Shown here: positions 44,956-55,520 of the stretch, piece after piece
Layout: every line of letters begins with the position of its first letter
How positions within the stretch are numbered: position 1 is the first letter of the stretch
From: Anas platyrhynchos
Lineage: Eukaryota; Chordata; Aves; Anseriformes; Anatidae
Assembly: GCF_047663525.1 (NCBI RefSeq)
Contig: NC_092617.1
Location: 1,541,501-1,605,500, forward strand
DNA length: 64,000 bases
Direction of reading: 5' to 3'
The notes under the pieces: model-generated
Seen by the model: only the letters and a program-made list of their open reading frames with translations
Told to the model about the DNA's origin: nothing
Databases searched by the model: none
Translations under genes and position numbers: made by a program

Positions 44956-47403
44956 TTGAGGAATCATAGAATCATAGAATCATAGAATATCCTGAGTTGG
45001 AAGGGACCCTTAAGGATCATCAAGTCCAACTCTTGACACCACACAGGTCTACCCAAGTTCAGACCATGTGACTAAGTGCACAGTCCAATCTCTTCTTAAA
45101 TTCAGTCAGGCTCGGTGCAGTGACCACTTCCCTGGGGAGCCTGTTCCAGTGTGCAACCACTCTCTCTGTGAAGAACCCCTTCCTGATGTCCAGCCTAAAC
45201 TTCCCCTGCCTCAGCTTAACTCCGTTCCCGTGGGTCCTGTCGCTGGTGTTAATGGAGAAAAGGTCTCCTGCCTCTCGACACCCCCTTACGAGGAAGTTGT
45301 AGACTGCGATGAGGTCTCCCCTCAGCCTCCTCTTCTCCAGGCTGAACAGGCCCAGTGCCCTCAGCCGTTCCTCGTACGTCTTCCCCTCCAGGCCTTTCAC
45401 CATCTTCGTAGCCCTCCTCTGGACACTCTCCAACAGTTTCATGTCCTTTTTATACTGTGGTGCCCAGAACTGCACACAGTACTCGAGGTGAGGCCACACC
45501 AGCGCAGAGTAGAGCGGGACAATCACCTCCCTCGACCTACTAGCGATGCCGTGCTTGATGCACCCCAGGACACGGTTGGGCCTCCTGGCTGCCAGGGCAC
45601 ACTGCCGGTTCATATTCAACTTGCTGTCTACCACGACCCCCAGATCCCTCTCTTCTAGGCTGCTCTCCAGCGTCTCATCGCCCAGTCTGTACGTGCAGCC
45701 AGGGTTTCCCCGTCCCAGGTGCAGGACCCGGCACTTGCTCTTATTGAACTTCATGCAGTTGGCGATCGCCCAGCTCTCCAACCTATCCAGATCCCTCTGC
45801 AAGGCCTTTCCACCCTCATTCGAGTCCACAACTCCTCCAAGTTTGGTGTCATCAGCAAACTTGCTCAAAATGCCTTCTATTCCTACATCCAGATCGTTTA
45901 TGAAAATATTGAAAAGTACCGGCCCTAAAATGGAGCCTTGAGGGACCCCACTGGTGACCGCCCGCCAGCCTGACGCAGCCCCATTCACCATAACCCTTTG
46001 GGCCCTGCCCGTTAGCCAATTGCTCACCCATTGTATGATGTTTTTATTTAGCTGTATGCTGGACATTTTGTCCAGTAGGATCCTATGGGAAACCGTATCA
46101 AAAGCCTTGCTGAAGTCCAAAAAAATCACATCAGCTGGTTTCCCTTGGTCCACCATACGGGTGATCTTATCATAAAAGGAAATCAGGTTAGTTAGGCAGG
46201 ACCTACCCTTCACAAACCCATGCTGGCTGGGACCAATGACTGCATTGTCCCCCAGGTGCGCCTCAATACGTTCGAGAACCATCTTCTCCATGATTTTACC
46301 AGGCACTGAGGTGAGACTGACAGGCCTGTAATTGCTAGGGTCTTCTTTCTGACCCTTCTTGAAAATCGGCACAACATTTGCCAGCTTCCAGTCTACCGGG
46401 ACCTCTCCAGACTCCCAGGATCGTTGAAAAATAATTGAGAGAGGTTCCGCGATGACATCCGCCAGCTCCTTCAGCACCCGGGGATGAATCCCATCCAGAC
46501 CCATGGACTTGTAGGGATCCAGGTGGAGTAGCAGATCCCGCACACGTTCAGGGTCGGTTGGGAGTTTGTCATCCCCACCGTCCCGGTCCTCCAGCTCGGG
46601 GCACCCTGGGTCCCGAAGCCCATCATCGGCATTGAAGACAGAGGCAAAGAAGGCGTTAAGCGTCTCTGCTTTGCCTATGTCATCGTCTGTGAGAAGACCT
46701 TCCCTGTCAAGGAGCGGCCCTATGTATTCTTTACTTCTCCTTTTTCCATTCACATATCTAAAAAAACCCTTTTTATTTTCTCTCACAGACACAGCCAGCT
46801 TCAACTCTAGGTGTGCTTTAGCCACACGAATTTTCTTCCTACAGACACGAACAGCATCCCTGTATTCTTTCCATGTCACCTGGCCCTCCTTCCAGTAGCG
46901 AAACACTCTCTGTTTCTGCCTAATCTCCATCAGAATGTTCCTGGTCAGCCACGCCGGCCTCCTGCTACGCCTGCCTGACTTGCGATATTTAGGAATTGCC
47001 TGATCTTGTGCTTCTAGGAGGCATCGCTTAAAGAGTGACCAGCACTGGTGGACATCAAGGCCTTCAAGAGCAGCTTCCCAGGGGACCTTGCTGACTAGTT
47101 CCCCGAGCAGCCTGAAGTCCGCCTTCCCCATATCTAGGGATGAGGTTTTGGTGGCACTTTTCCTTCTGTCACCGTAAATTTTGAACTCAACCACTTCATG
47201 GTCACTATGACCGAGGCGGCCACCAATCACCACATCTCCCACCAGACCCTCTCTGTTTTCTAGCAACAGGTCTAGGAGGGCACCTTTCCTAGTTGGCTCC
47301 GTTAGCACCTGCACCAAGAAGTTATCATCTAGGTGCTTCATGAACCTCCTGGACTTGCTCGTGTCAGCCGTGTGGCACTCCCAGTTAACGTCTGGCAAGA
47401 CGG
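44956..47403 (-). mobile_element. Long CR1 LINE with an open 779-codon ORF2 (RT intact)
   Basis: Minus-strand CR1, about 2.4 kb, with its 3' terminal ATCATAGA repeats at about 44965-44990. The single frame 45059-47398 is open for 779 codons. It has the tail of the endonuclease with the SDH catalytic motif (residues 65-67), linker (NAFFASVFN at 248-256), then RT motifs [17 protein letters not shown] (356-372), [15 protein letters not shown] (424-438), [20 protein letters not shown] (484-503) and the catalytic FADDTKL (514-520), followed by the C-terminal domain ([14 protein letters not shown]) to a stop at the usual place. The truncation point, 47403, falls just after the catalytic GDFN of the endonuclease, so the element cannot nick DNA. 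No inactivating change is seen in the RT. Confidence 0.95.
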
Positions 47404-47439
47404 AGAGCCTGAGGAGAGCTTTGACTCAAAACAGAGCAC

Positions 47440-47571
47440 TTTGACACAGAACAGCACATCTTTACACTTGCTGATTGCTCTTCTCAGCACTCTTCTCATC
47501 CTAATCCAAAACATAGCACCCTTCCACCTACTAGGAGGAAAATGAACTCTGTCCTAACTGAAACCAGAACA
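47440..47571 (-). mobile_element. ERVL LTR fragment (5' end of the LTR)
   Basis: Matches the first 130 bases of the LTR inside OR-C (TGTTCTGGTTTCAGTTAGGA on the minus strand, and the CTCTTCTCAGCACTCTTCTC area). Truncated by the CR1 on one side and abutting another CR1 on the other. Confidence 0.8.
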
Positions 47572-47575
47572 AGGG

Positions 47576-48640
47576 TGCACTCTATTCCATCATCCAGGTC
47601 ATTGACAAATAAGCTGAACAGGACTGGACTCAGTGTAGGTCCCGGGGAGACACTGCTGGCTGCAGGCCTTCAAATAGACCCTGTTCCACTAAGCACAACC
47701 CTCTGAACTCTGCCATCCAGCCAGCTCACATCCCACCTCACCGACCACTCTTCCATCTCACACTTCCTGAGCTAGCCTATGAGGATGTTATGGGAGACAG
47801 TGCTGAAAGCCTTGCTGAAGTCAAAGTAGACAACATCTGCTGCTCTCCCCTCACCCACTCAGCTAGTCATTCCATCATAGAAGCCTATCAAGTTGGTGAA
47901 GCATGGTTTCCCTTGATGAACCCATGCTGACTACTCCTGATCACCTTCTTCTTTTCCATATGCTGGAGATGACCTCCAGGATGAGCTGTTCCATTGCCTT
48001 TCCAGGGATGGAGGTGAGGCTGACCGGCCTGTAGTTACCTGGGACCTCCTTCTAGCCCTTGTTGAAGACTGGCATGACATGAGCTTTCTTCCAGTCTTGA
48101 GGCAGCTCTCCTGTTCTCCATGACCTTTCAAAAATGATGGAGAGTGGACCAGCAGTAACATCCGCCAGCTCCCTTAGCACTCATGAATGTATCCCATCGG
48201 GGTCCATGGCTTTGTGGCTGTCAAGTTTTCCTAAGACATCTCTGACCTGATGCTCTTCAACCAATGGAGAGTCCTCATTTCTCCAGATTTCCTCCCTTGT
48301 TCCTAATGCCAGAGATTCCGGAGGGCCGCTCTTAGCAGTGAAGACTGAAGTGAAGAAGGCATTCAGTAATTCTGCCTTCTCTGTATCCTTTGTCACGAGG
48401 GCACCCAACTCATTAAGCAGTGGGCCCACATTTTCCTTCCTCTTCCTTCTGCTCTTGATGTATTTGAAAAAAACCTTTTCTCGGACAATGTCCCTACATT
48501 CTTCCCAAGTGGCTTGTCCCCTTTTCCACTTTATGTGTACTTCCTTCTTCATTTCAGTCATTCCAGGATCTCCTTGATCATCCAAGCAGGTCTCCTGCTC
48601 CCTTTGTCTGACATTTTGCTCACAGGAATACATAGCTCTT
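47576..48640 (-). mobile_element. Older CR1 LINE fragment
   Basis: Minus-strand CR1 of a different, more diverged subfamily. The frame 48181-48633 reads WEECRDIVREKVFFKYIKSR, NAFFTSVFT and MDPDGIHS. From 48180 down to 47576 come the RT motifs with stops, including SVPGKAMEQLI-like sequence near 47990. The RT core beyond 47576 is missing. Confidence 0.8.
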
Positions 48641-48644
48641 GAGC

Positions 48645-48835
48645 TTGGAGGACTTGGAGGTCAGTGTGCTATTGCTGCCGGTGCACTGTTGTGGCAGCCA
48701 TCAGCACCTGCTCTTCGGCTCTCAGCAACCCCACAACAGAAGGGTCCTGTGCGAGACCAGGCAAGGTACACAAGTATTTGATGTTCACTGCATTCAAGGC
48801 AGTTATGCCAACAGCCCTCTAGTACCCCTTTTGTT
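48645..48835 (-). mobile_element. ERVL pol fragment
   Basis: Same RT block as at 43400-43560 (shared CCACAACAGAAGG, AGACCATGCAAGGTA-like and AGGCAGTTATGCCA). Very short and broken. Confidence 0.6.
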
Positions 48836-49800
48836 TAGTTGTTTACCATTGGGGGGAAAAAAAAAACAAAACAAAAAACACTGGAGGCATATCATTAGGG
48901 TTACCCAATGATGTTTACATTTCTCAAGAGCTATCATGACTGGCCTGAAAGAAAGAAGGGGAAGGTGCCATGCCTTGCTCCCTCCACAAAGTGGATTCAT
49001 GAGTGTCGTAGCAATAGCACCTCAAATAGTATTTATTGGTGCAGATTTAGGGAAAGCATCAGAAGCCCATATTTACTTTCCTAGTGGTAACTTAATAGTT
49101 TCTTGCAATACTTAGTTGCTTTACAGGTAGGGATTTGTAGCAATTTGTAATACAGACATTCATGAAAAGAGCAAGGAGGTGTCCTTGTGAACTATGGAAT
49201 CCTACCAACCTACTGCAGCGATCCATGGGTGGGCTGACCCTCATAGGTCCTTATCGTTGATACCATGATGGCCTTGAAGAGGTCCTCAGAGCTCCAGGAG
49301 CAACCACAGACCTGGGATTTGGTGACAGCCTTTTGCTGCAGAGAACAGACCCAATGACAAGGGTTGGACCATTCAGATGTCTCAGTGCCATGAAAATGGC
49401 TTTTTTCTGCTCAGGTCTGCTGGCCCCTCACACACAGCTAGGCCTGTGGCTCATCTCCCTGTGGAGGATGAGGAGGCAAAGCTCTGCTGGTGCCTGAGTA
49501 AGGGAGGAATACTCCACCTGTGGAAGGGCAGGGCTGGCGGGGAGGTGGCACAGGACAGGCACTTGCCTCTTTCTCCTACTCCCCACACAGGGAGCCTTGA
49601 GACCACATGTCAGTGTCTGTACTGCCCACAGGTATCTGCAGCCCTACATTCTGAGATTCATCTTCTCTCCTTCTGTAAATAACATTTTTGCTTCGTTTCT
49701 CACAGTTTGCATTGGTGTACCTGGTAAGTGGCACTGAAAGGCTGTGTCTCCCACCCTGTTTTTTTGGTGAGTTTTTCCCATTGGAGAAGCAGAGCAACAG
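48836..49800. other. OR-F 3' flank, nothing else recognised
   Basis: Contains an A-rich tract at 48855-48880. No gene, and no repeat C copy, is seen at the position where OR-C and OR-D have one. Confidence 0.45.
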
Positions 49801-50733
49801 CTAATTGATTCTAGAAGACAACTGAAACAGCTTCTTCAGTGAATGCTTGAGCTCCTGGTTCCTCATGCTGTAGATGAGGGGGTTCACTGCTGGAGGTAAC
49901 ACTGAGTACAGAAATGCCACCACAAAGTCCAGGTATAGGGAGGAGATGGAAGGGGGCTTCAAGCCAGCAAACATAATAGTGCTGAGATACAGAGAGACCA
50001 CGGCCAGGTGAGGGAGGCATGTGGAAAAGGCTTTGTGCCGGCCCTGCTCAGAGGGCATCCTCAGCACAGCCCTGAAGATCTGCACATAGGACACCACAAT
50101 GAAAACAAAACAGCCAAGACCTAAACAAAAGCTAAATACAATAAACCCAATTTCCCTTAAGTAGGAGTCTGAGCAAGAGAGCTTGAGGATCTGGGGAATT
50201 TCACAGAAGAACTGCTCCACTGCATTGCCTTGGCAGAGGGGCAGGGAAAATGTAGCGGCTGTGTGCAGGACAGCATTGAGAAAGCCACTGCCCCAGGCAG
50301 CTGCTGCCATGGTGGCACAAGCTCTGCTGCCCAGGAGGCTCCCGTAGTGCAGGGGCTTGCAGATGGCAACATAGCGGTCATAGGCCATGGCGGTGAGAAG
50401 AAAAACCTCTGCTCCAGACAAGAAAATAAACAGAAAAACCTGTGCAGCACACCCGTGATAGGAGATGGCCCTGGTGTCCCAGAGAGAATTGGCCATGGCT
50501 TTTGGGACAGTGGTGGAGATGCAGCCCAGGTCGAGGAGGGCGAGGTTGAGGAGGAAGAAGTACATGGGGGTGTGGAGGCGGTGGTCACAGGCTATGGATG
50601 TGAGGATGAGACCGTTGCCCAGGAGGGCAGCCAGGTAGATGCCCAGGAAGAGTGCGAAGTGAAGGAGCTGCAGCTCCTGTGTTTCTGCAAATGCCATCAG
50701 GAGGAACTCACTCACAGAGCTGATGTTGGGCAT
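49801..50733 (-). CDS. OR-F: intact olfactory receptor, OR14-like
   Basis: Complete 310-residue class II odorant receptor on the minus strand. The ATG at 50733 (MPNISSVSEFLLMAF) is chosen over the in-frame ATG at 50790 because a splice acceptor lies between them. Seen: NIS glycosylation site (3-5), GNGLILTS (39-46), HTPMYFFLLNLALLDLG (54-70), loop cysteines C95 and C177, MAYDRYVAICKPLHYG (116-131) with DRY, FSTCLPHL, PPAVNPLIYSMRN near 281-293, and a short basic tail ending SSRIN. All hydrophobic segments are present and no stop or shift interrupts them. OR-D, in the opposite orientation 12 kb away, is the closest relative in the window. Ligand and expression are unknown. With OR-D it is one of only two receptors here without visible damage. 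Confidence 0.95.
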   Translation of the reverse strand: MPNISSVSEFLLMAFAETQELQLLHFALFLGIYLAALLGNGLILTSIACDHRLHTPMYFFLLNLALLDLGCISTTVPKAMANSLWDTRAISYHGCAAQVFLFIFLSGAEVFLLTAMAYDRYVAICKPLHYGSLLGSRACATMAAAAWGSGFLNAVLHTAATFSLPLCQGNAVEQFFCEIPQILKLSCSDSYLREIGFIVFSFCLGLGCFVFIVVSYVQIFRAVLRMPSEQGRHKAFSTCLPHLAVVSLYLSTIMFAGLKPPSISSLYLDFVVAFLYSVLPPAVNPLIYSMRNQELKHSLKKLFQLSSRIN

Positions 50734-52369
50734 TTGCTGGACACATTTGTCATGGACACTGCCAAATGAGAAACAAACAGAGAACGTCACAAGTAAAGTC
50801 TCTGAGCAAAATTCAGATAATTCCCAATTAATGCCTTACATTTCCTGTTTCAAGAGGATCTTTTTCTCTCTCCCTGACTGGAGCTCTGCCCTTTGTTTCC
50901 TGAGTGTGCTGTACACTGCAGCCTCCTCTGCCCATGAGCTCCCAGTGAGCCTGCTCTGCTCCATTTGAGGTTCCAAGAGGAAAGGTTCCTGGGAAGTGAC
51001 TCCCTCTGTTGAGTGAGGGGTGTTTGACTGTGTGACTCTGTGTGCGTCTTGCCTGTTCAATATCCAGGAGACAATATCAGCAGGTGGATCGTGCGTATCG
51101 GGCCGGAGAGAAAAGGGAGCATCTTCTCCTGCTTCACCCGCCATGCACAGCACTCCCCGTCAAAATTAGACACCACCAGCTGCCACGCTGGGCAAGGGAA
51201 AGAAGCAGGCATGGGCAGGCAGGGCAGACCCAGCCCAGTGCAGAGGCTGCGGTGTTGGTAAAGTAGAGCCTGTCCTCACAGCCCTGTGCCATCTGGCTGG
51301 CACAGACAGCAGAGGGACAAGAGCTCTGGAGTGTAAGAAGCGTTTGGAATATGCTCCTTGTCATATGGTAGGAATTTGGGGGTAAGACCTCTGTGGAGCC
51401 AGGAGCTGGATTCAATGATCCTTGTGGGTCCCTTCCAACTCGGGATATTCTATGATTCAATGATTCTGTGCTTTCTTCCATGGAGGAAGGTGGAGGGGGC
51501 CTGCAACAAATGTGACTACTTACACAGAGATTTAGGGTTCATACATCCCATATTCTCAGCCCCCCATATTATACAAGCCGTGACAGAAGCTCTAAGGGAA
51601 AGAAAGGAGACCAGGGGGTGCTGCAAGGAAGGCACCTGCACTGCAGGGGATGGCAGGAAGGGAGCAGCTCCCTCTCACTGCCTGCCCATGTCCCTGCTGC
51701 CTGCAGCTGTCCCTGCTGGCAGCTCTTTCTCTGTCCCCATGTCTCCTCCTGTCCATGCTCACAGACCCCATTCCACCTGCTGTGTGCACAGCTCTGCCCT
51801 GCAGACACCTCCTGGGGATGGGGACAGCTCTGGGGACATCTTCCTCTCTGCATGTCCTAAAGAACGGTTCTGAAATGCCATGGAGCAGTCTGTAGGCAGA
51901 GAGAAGGGAAGGGATATTCTCAGGTTCATCACTAAGCTGTGCATGTCTCAATGTTTAATGCAGTAGGAAGCTCAGTCACCTGTGCAAATCCAACCACTCT
52001 GTTAACACAGAGCCTGCCCCAGAATCAGAGCAGAAGAGGCAGGCAGAGTGCAGAAAGAGCCTTCCCTTTGCGGGCAGCCCCTGCCCTACCCTTCCTCTGC
52101 CAAAGCCCCTGGGCTTCCCAGGCAGGCAGAGTGCTGAGCCTGGCAGGCAGCAGAGGCTCTGCCCCAGCACACAGCCCCTGGGGCACAGCAGGGACCCTGC
52201 TCTGCACCACAGCCCTGGGCATCCCTGCAGCTGCCCTGCAGAACCTTCTCCTCCACACCGCACAAGCCACGAGAGACATCCTGGCAGCTCCTGGCCAGGC
52301 AGAGACATCCCGCATCCAGAAGCCCCTTCCACAAACCTCCCCTGCACTGTCCTGCAGCCAGAGACTTAC
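50734..52369 (-). other. OR-F leader and inferred intron, with an embedded CR1 tail
   Basis: Minus strand: TGTTTGTTTCTCATTTGGCAG gives an acceptor at 50759-50760 (exon start 50758). The donor is GTAAGT at 52368-52369. Within it, 51600-51820 resembles 21890-22300 of the OR-C intron. Bases 51385-51465 are a plus-strand CR1 3' tail (CCTTCCAACTCGGGATATTC, then TATGATTCAATGATTCTG). No gene is seen. Confidence 0.6.
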
Positions 52370-53030
52370 CGTGGGCAGAGATGTGAAGGTTTCTCCTGCA
52401 CTGAGCTCTCCTCTGTGCGCACCCTCCAGGCTGCCTGGAATCCCTTTTGCCTGGGTGCCTGTGGTCAGAGCCCCCAGCCCTGCTGCGCTGTGCAGAGGAG
52501 CTGCTCCTGGGCAGAGCTGTCTCTCTGCACCAGGGCTCTCTTGCCAGGAGCTCTCTCTGTCCCAGGAGCCCAGCTCAGCTCAGCAGTACAGGCCCAGCCC
52601 AAGGCATTGCAGTCACCCCTCTGGGGGCTTTCCTGATGAGCCCACGAACCTCAGGCACTGAAAGCAAGGTGAAAGAACCTCTCAAGAAGCCCAAGTCACA
52701 TTCAAGTTTCCTGCAGTGTCCCCCGAGGGCCAGCACTGACACAGCCTCCCTTGGAGCTCGTTAGAGCAGAACATTGGAGGCACTGAGGAAAAGGAGACAA
52801 AGGCAATGTGAAGTTGACACTGATGTGTGGACAAACTGGATGTGTTTCACCAAGCACAAGGGCCAGGCCTTGACATCCATCCCCTGGGAAGGGAGATCCT
52901 TTCCCTTTCCACCTTGCTCCGGGCTCTTCCTGGGGCAGTAGGAGATGGGGATGTGCAGGAGAATGGTACGACCCCTGCCTGGTTCATCAGGGAGGATGAG
53001 GAGGCCCTGGTACTTTAGCAATGAGCTGTC
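52370..53030 (-). promoter_or_regulatory. Putative noncoding first exon and upstream module of OR-F
   Basis: Minus-strand donor CTGCCCACG|GTAAGTCTCTGG at 52370/52369. The GC-rich block 52440-52600 (GAGAGACAGCTCTGCCCAGG at 52513-52532) aligns with those of OR-B, OR-C, OR-D and OR-G. Bases 52640-53030 match 36080-36330 upstream of OR-D, so the duplicated unit extends at least 2.3 kb upstream of the coding start. Confidence 0.55.
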
Positions 53031-53464
53031 TCCTCATAGGCCTCAGTGACAGAGACAACAACCACAGGCATGGACACAAAGACCTCAGTTTGTTGGGACT
53101 TTCAGCCTTGCCTATGCCCTTGCTCCTCTGATGACCAGAGTAACTTAGCAACTTCCAGACCTGCACCTCATTCCCTTTTGCCTGTAGACTGGGAAACTGG
53201 GTCCCAGTCTGCCCCGATGTGTGGGGTTACTCTTCCTCTGGTGTAGGACAAAGCTCTTCTCATTGTAAATGTCAAGAGGTTTCTGTTGGCAAAATCCTGC
53301 AGTTTCTCAAGGTCCTACCACACTGATGCTCCATTCTGTCAGCAGTTCATGTCTGCAGGCAGATGGTTCAACTTTCGTGTGATTGTGCTATCTCTGACAA
53401 GACAGCAGCATCAGGAGTTGCAGGAAAGTTTGGGTAACACAGGAGTAACCAGTTGAATGGAATT
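53031..53464. other. Spacer, nothing recognised
   Basis: No supported gene or repeat. Confidence 0.45.
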
Positions 53465-53775
53465 GCAGCACAGAGTCACAGAATGGTAGGGGATGGAAGG
53501 ATGCCAGGTTCCACCGCTTCCCTACTTCCTTCTCATGCATGCTGTCAGTTTGTCTGGAGCTATGTCCTGAATGTTATGGGGTTGTGCAGCTCAAAATTAG
53601 AAGGACCAAAGCCCAGCTGGTGCTAAATCTGTCTATTACTGTCAAAGACAATAAAAAACTGTTTATATAAACACTTTAAATAAAGGAGGATTAAGGAGAA
53701 TCATCATTCTTGTTAGATGTTGGGAAAATCTGGTGCTGATCTGGAGATAAGGTAGAGGCTGAGGTACTTATGCGG
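53465..53775. mobile_element. Two CR1 scraps in opposite orientations
   Basis: Bases 53465-53520 look like a minus-strand CR1 3' end (AGAGTCACAGAATGGTAGGG). Bases 53590-53775 are plus-strand ORF2 linker sequence (RRTKAQLVLNLSITVKDNKK) related to 6330-6500, with stops. Confidence 0.65.
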
Positions 53776-54105
53776 GCCCATGAAGACCCATATGCGGACC
53801 TTCTTTCTGTCGGGGTCCTCCTGGGTATGGAGGCAGAGGGGATCCCACAGTCAGCACGCCAAGCAGGTGCCTTCTGCTGGCCTAGCAGGGCCACTGGAAG
53901 ATATCAGCCCAAAAGTACAGATCCCAGGTCTATGTGAAGGGTGACCTGCCACCTACAGACAGAAGTGACCTCACAGTCCCTTTCTGTGTCACGTTCCTGC
54001 TGCTGCCCTATGAACTACAGAGACAGAAGTGACCTCACAGTCCCTGCCACAGTCACATTCCTCCTGCTGGGGCAGGAGATCCTGAGGCAGAGCTGACCTC
54101 TCTCT
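53776..54105 (-). repeat. Repeat R, partial inverted copy
   Basis: Reverse complement of the central R segment, with two GACAGAAGTGACCTCACAGT blocks (53960 and 54020) and the GGATCCCACAGTCAGCACGC area at 53841. Orientation is opposite to the three other copies. Confidence 0.7.
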
Positions 54106-54419
54106 AGCCCCCTAGGTGCCTGGTTTTCAGTGGCCCCAAGCCCTGCGGCTGCAGCAGAGGGGACCCACAGGCAGCCCCTGGCTGGGCTCTGCCACCCGCC
54201 TCTCCAGTGCCATCCCTGCTGCCTTGGGGTGCTCTGTCAGGTGCTGGGTGACCTCACAAGGCCTGCTAGCCAGCACATCTCCTGCGAGGCAACAAGGCCG
54301 TAAAGCGACAGGGACCTCACCACATCCCTTCCATTCCCCTCTCTCCCCTCATCCCCAGCCTTGTCTATGCTGGCAGGAGCAGCCTTAGGAGGCACTTCCT
54401 GGCCTCCCCTCAATACCAA
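54106..54419 (-). repeat. Repeat S, inverted copy, left part
   Basis: Reverse-complement similarity to 10430-10700 (TGCTGGCAGGAGC, CTTCCTGGCCTCCCCT). The remainder resumes at about 55095, so an element was inserted into it. Confidence 0.55.
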
Positions 54420-55084
54420 GATCAAAGGTAAAATGGCCTCTTCCTTGACAGAACAATGGTGTCAAATTTGAAAAGCTTCATTAGCAGATAGGTGAAAACT
54501 TTACTAGGTTTTGTTAGAGAGAAGGAAGTTTATAAACTTTTATCCCTCATGTTACTTTAGTCACTAATTAGTCAGCTTTATCTATAAGAGCCTACAGACT
54601 TGTATCTCAGAATGAGGGCAAGGTGACCCAGGCCTAGAGCATGTGTCAGAAGATTAGGTGAGAAACTCATGCTATGCATATATCCTTGGATGTGTAACCA
54701 CCTAAGCTTTGTATGCATGCCTAAGATGAAAGAATAAGAGAAGAAAGATTTCGATGACTTGAGCATGGACAAGAACTGGATTCAACTGATGAATATAGTG
54801 AGGAAGACTACCGATGACCACCAGAGACCCCTGAAAGACAGGGGAAACAAATGTGCATGTGTCAGCGACACTTTCTGATTTTCATGAGTTACAGGAAGTA
54901 GTATGAATATGTTTTGGGGAAATGTGATTAACATGTATGTTTTGCTTGTATATAAGCCCTATAGCTCAAACAGTTCTGTAAGAACTGGAGTGATCCCCTG
55001 TGCGTCCAGCACCTCGGTAAAAGAACGCCTGCTTTCTAAAACTCCAAACTGAGTCTTAGAGAGTTACTTTGACTGGCTTTTACA
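54420..55084 (+). mobile_element. LTR-like insertion (family C) in repeat S
   Basis: Sequence absent from the other repeat S copies. It has a TGTCAAATTTG start near 54460, a TATA box (GTATATAAGCCC, about 54949-54960), a purported R/U5 with GTCCAGCACCTCGGTAAAAG and an end at TTTTACA 55084, together the layout of a retroviral LTR in plus orientation. No internal region and no clean target duplication were found. It could be another class of insertion. Confidence 0.6.
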
Positions 55085-55094
55085 GTATCACCCT

Positions 55095-55520
55095 AGCCTC
55101 CTGCCAGCTGCTGCCCACTCAGGCTCCTTGTACAAATATGGTCCTGCACCAACACGGTCCTGCACCAACACCACTGCTTGTGCTGCCTTTGCTGCCTCGC
55201 CCTGTCCTCTCCCTCGACTCCTTGTCTCTGCCAGGCCCCACATTCCATACCCAAATGTATCTCTTTGCTTTTGTCACCCTCAAATCTGCCCAGCGGGATG
55301 GCAGAGCCAGGGCAGGACATGGTAGTGTTAGGCCCTGTAGCACCCATGCAAAGCGCTTGTGGCAAAGTGGGAACTGAGATTGGGTTCTGTGGTGCAGAGG
55401 AGGCCTCATGCAGAAAAGATGAGGTTAAACAACAACTTGCGAGGGAGGGAGGGGGGGGGGGGGGGGAGTTCTGTCGTGGTTTGGCATGGGAGGCTTCTGG
55501 CCACGAAGGAGCAAGGGATA
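55095..55520 (-). repeat. Repeat S inverted copy, right part, with a G-run
   Basis: Bases 55095-55290 resemble the reverse complement of 10240-10420 (CAGCTGCTGCCCACT, ACTCCTTGTCTCTGC, CCCAAATGTATCTCTTTGC). The rest holds a run of 16 G (55451-55466) preceded by GAGGGAGGGA, a candidate G-quadruplex. No gene. Confidence 0.55.
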
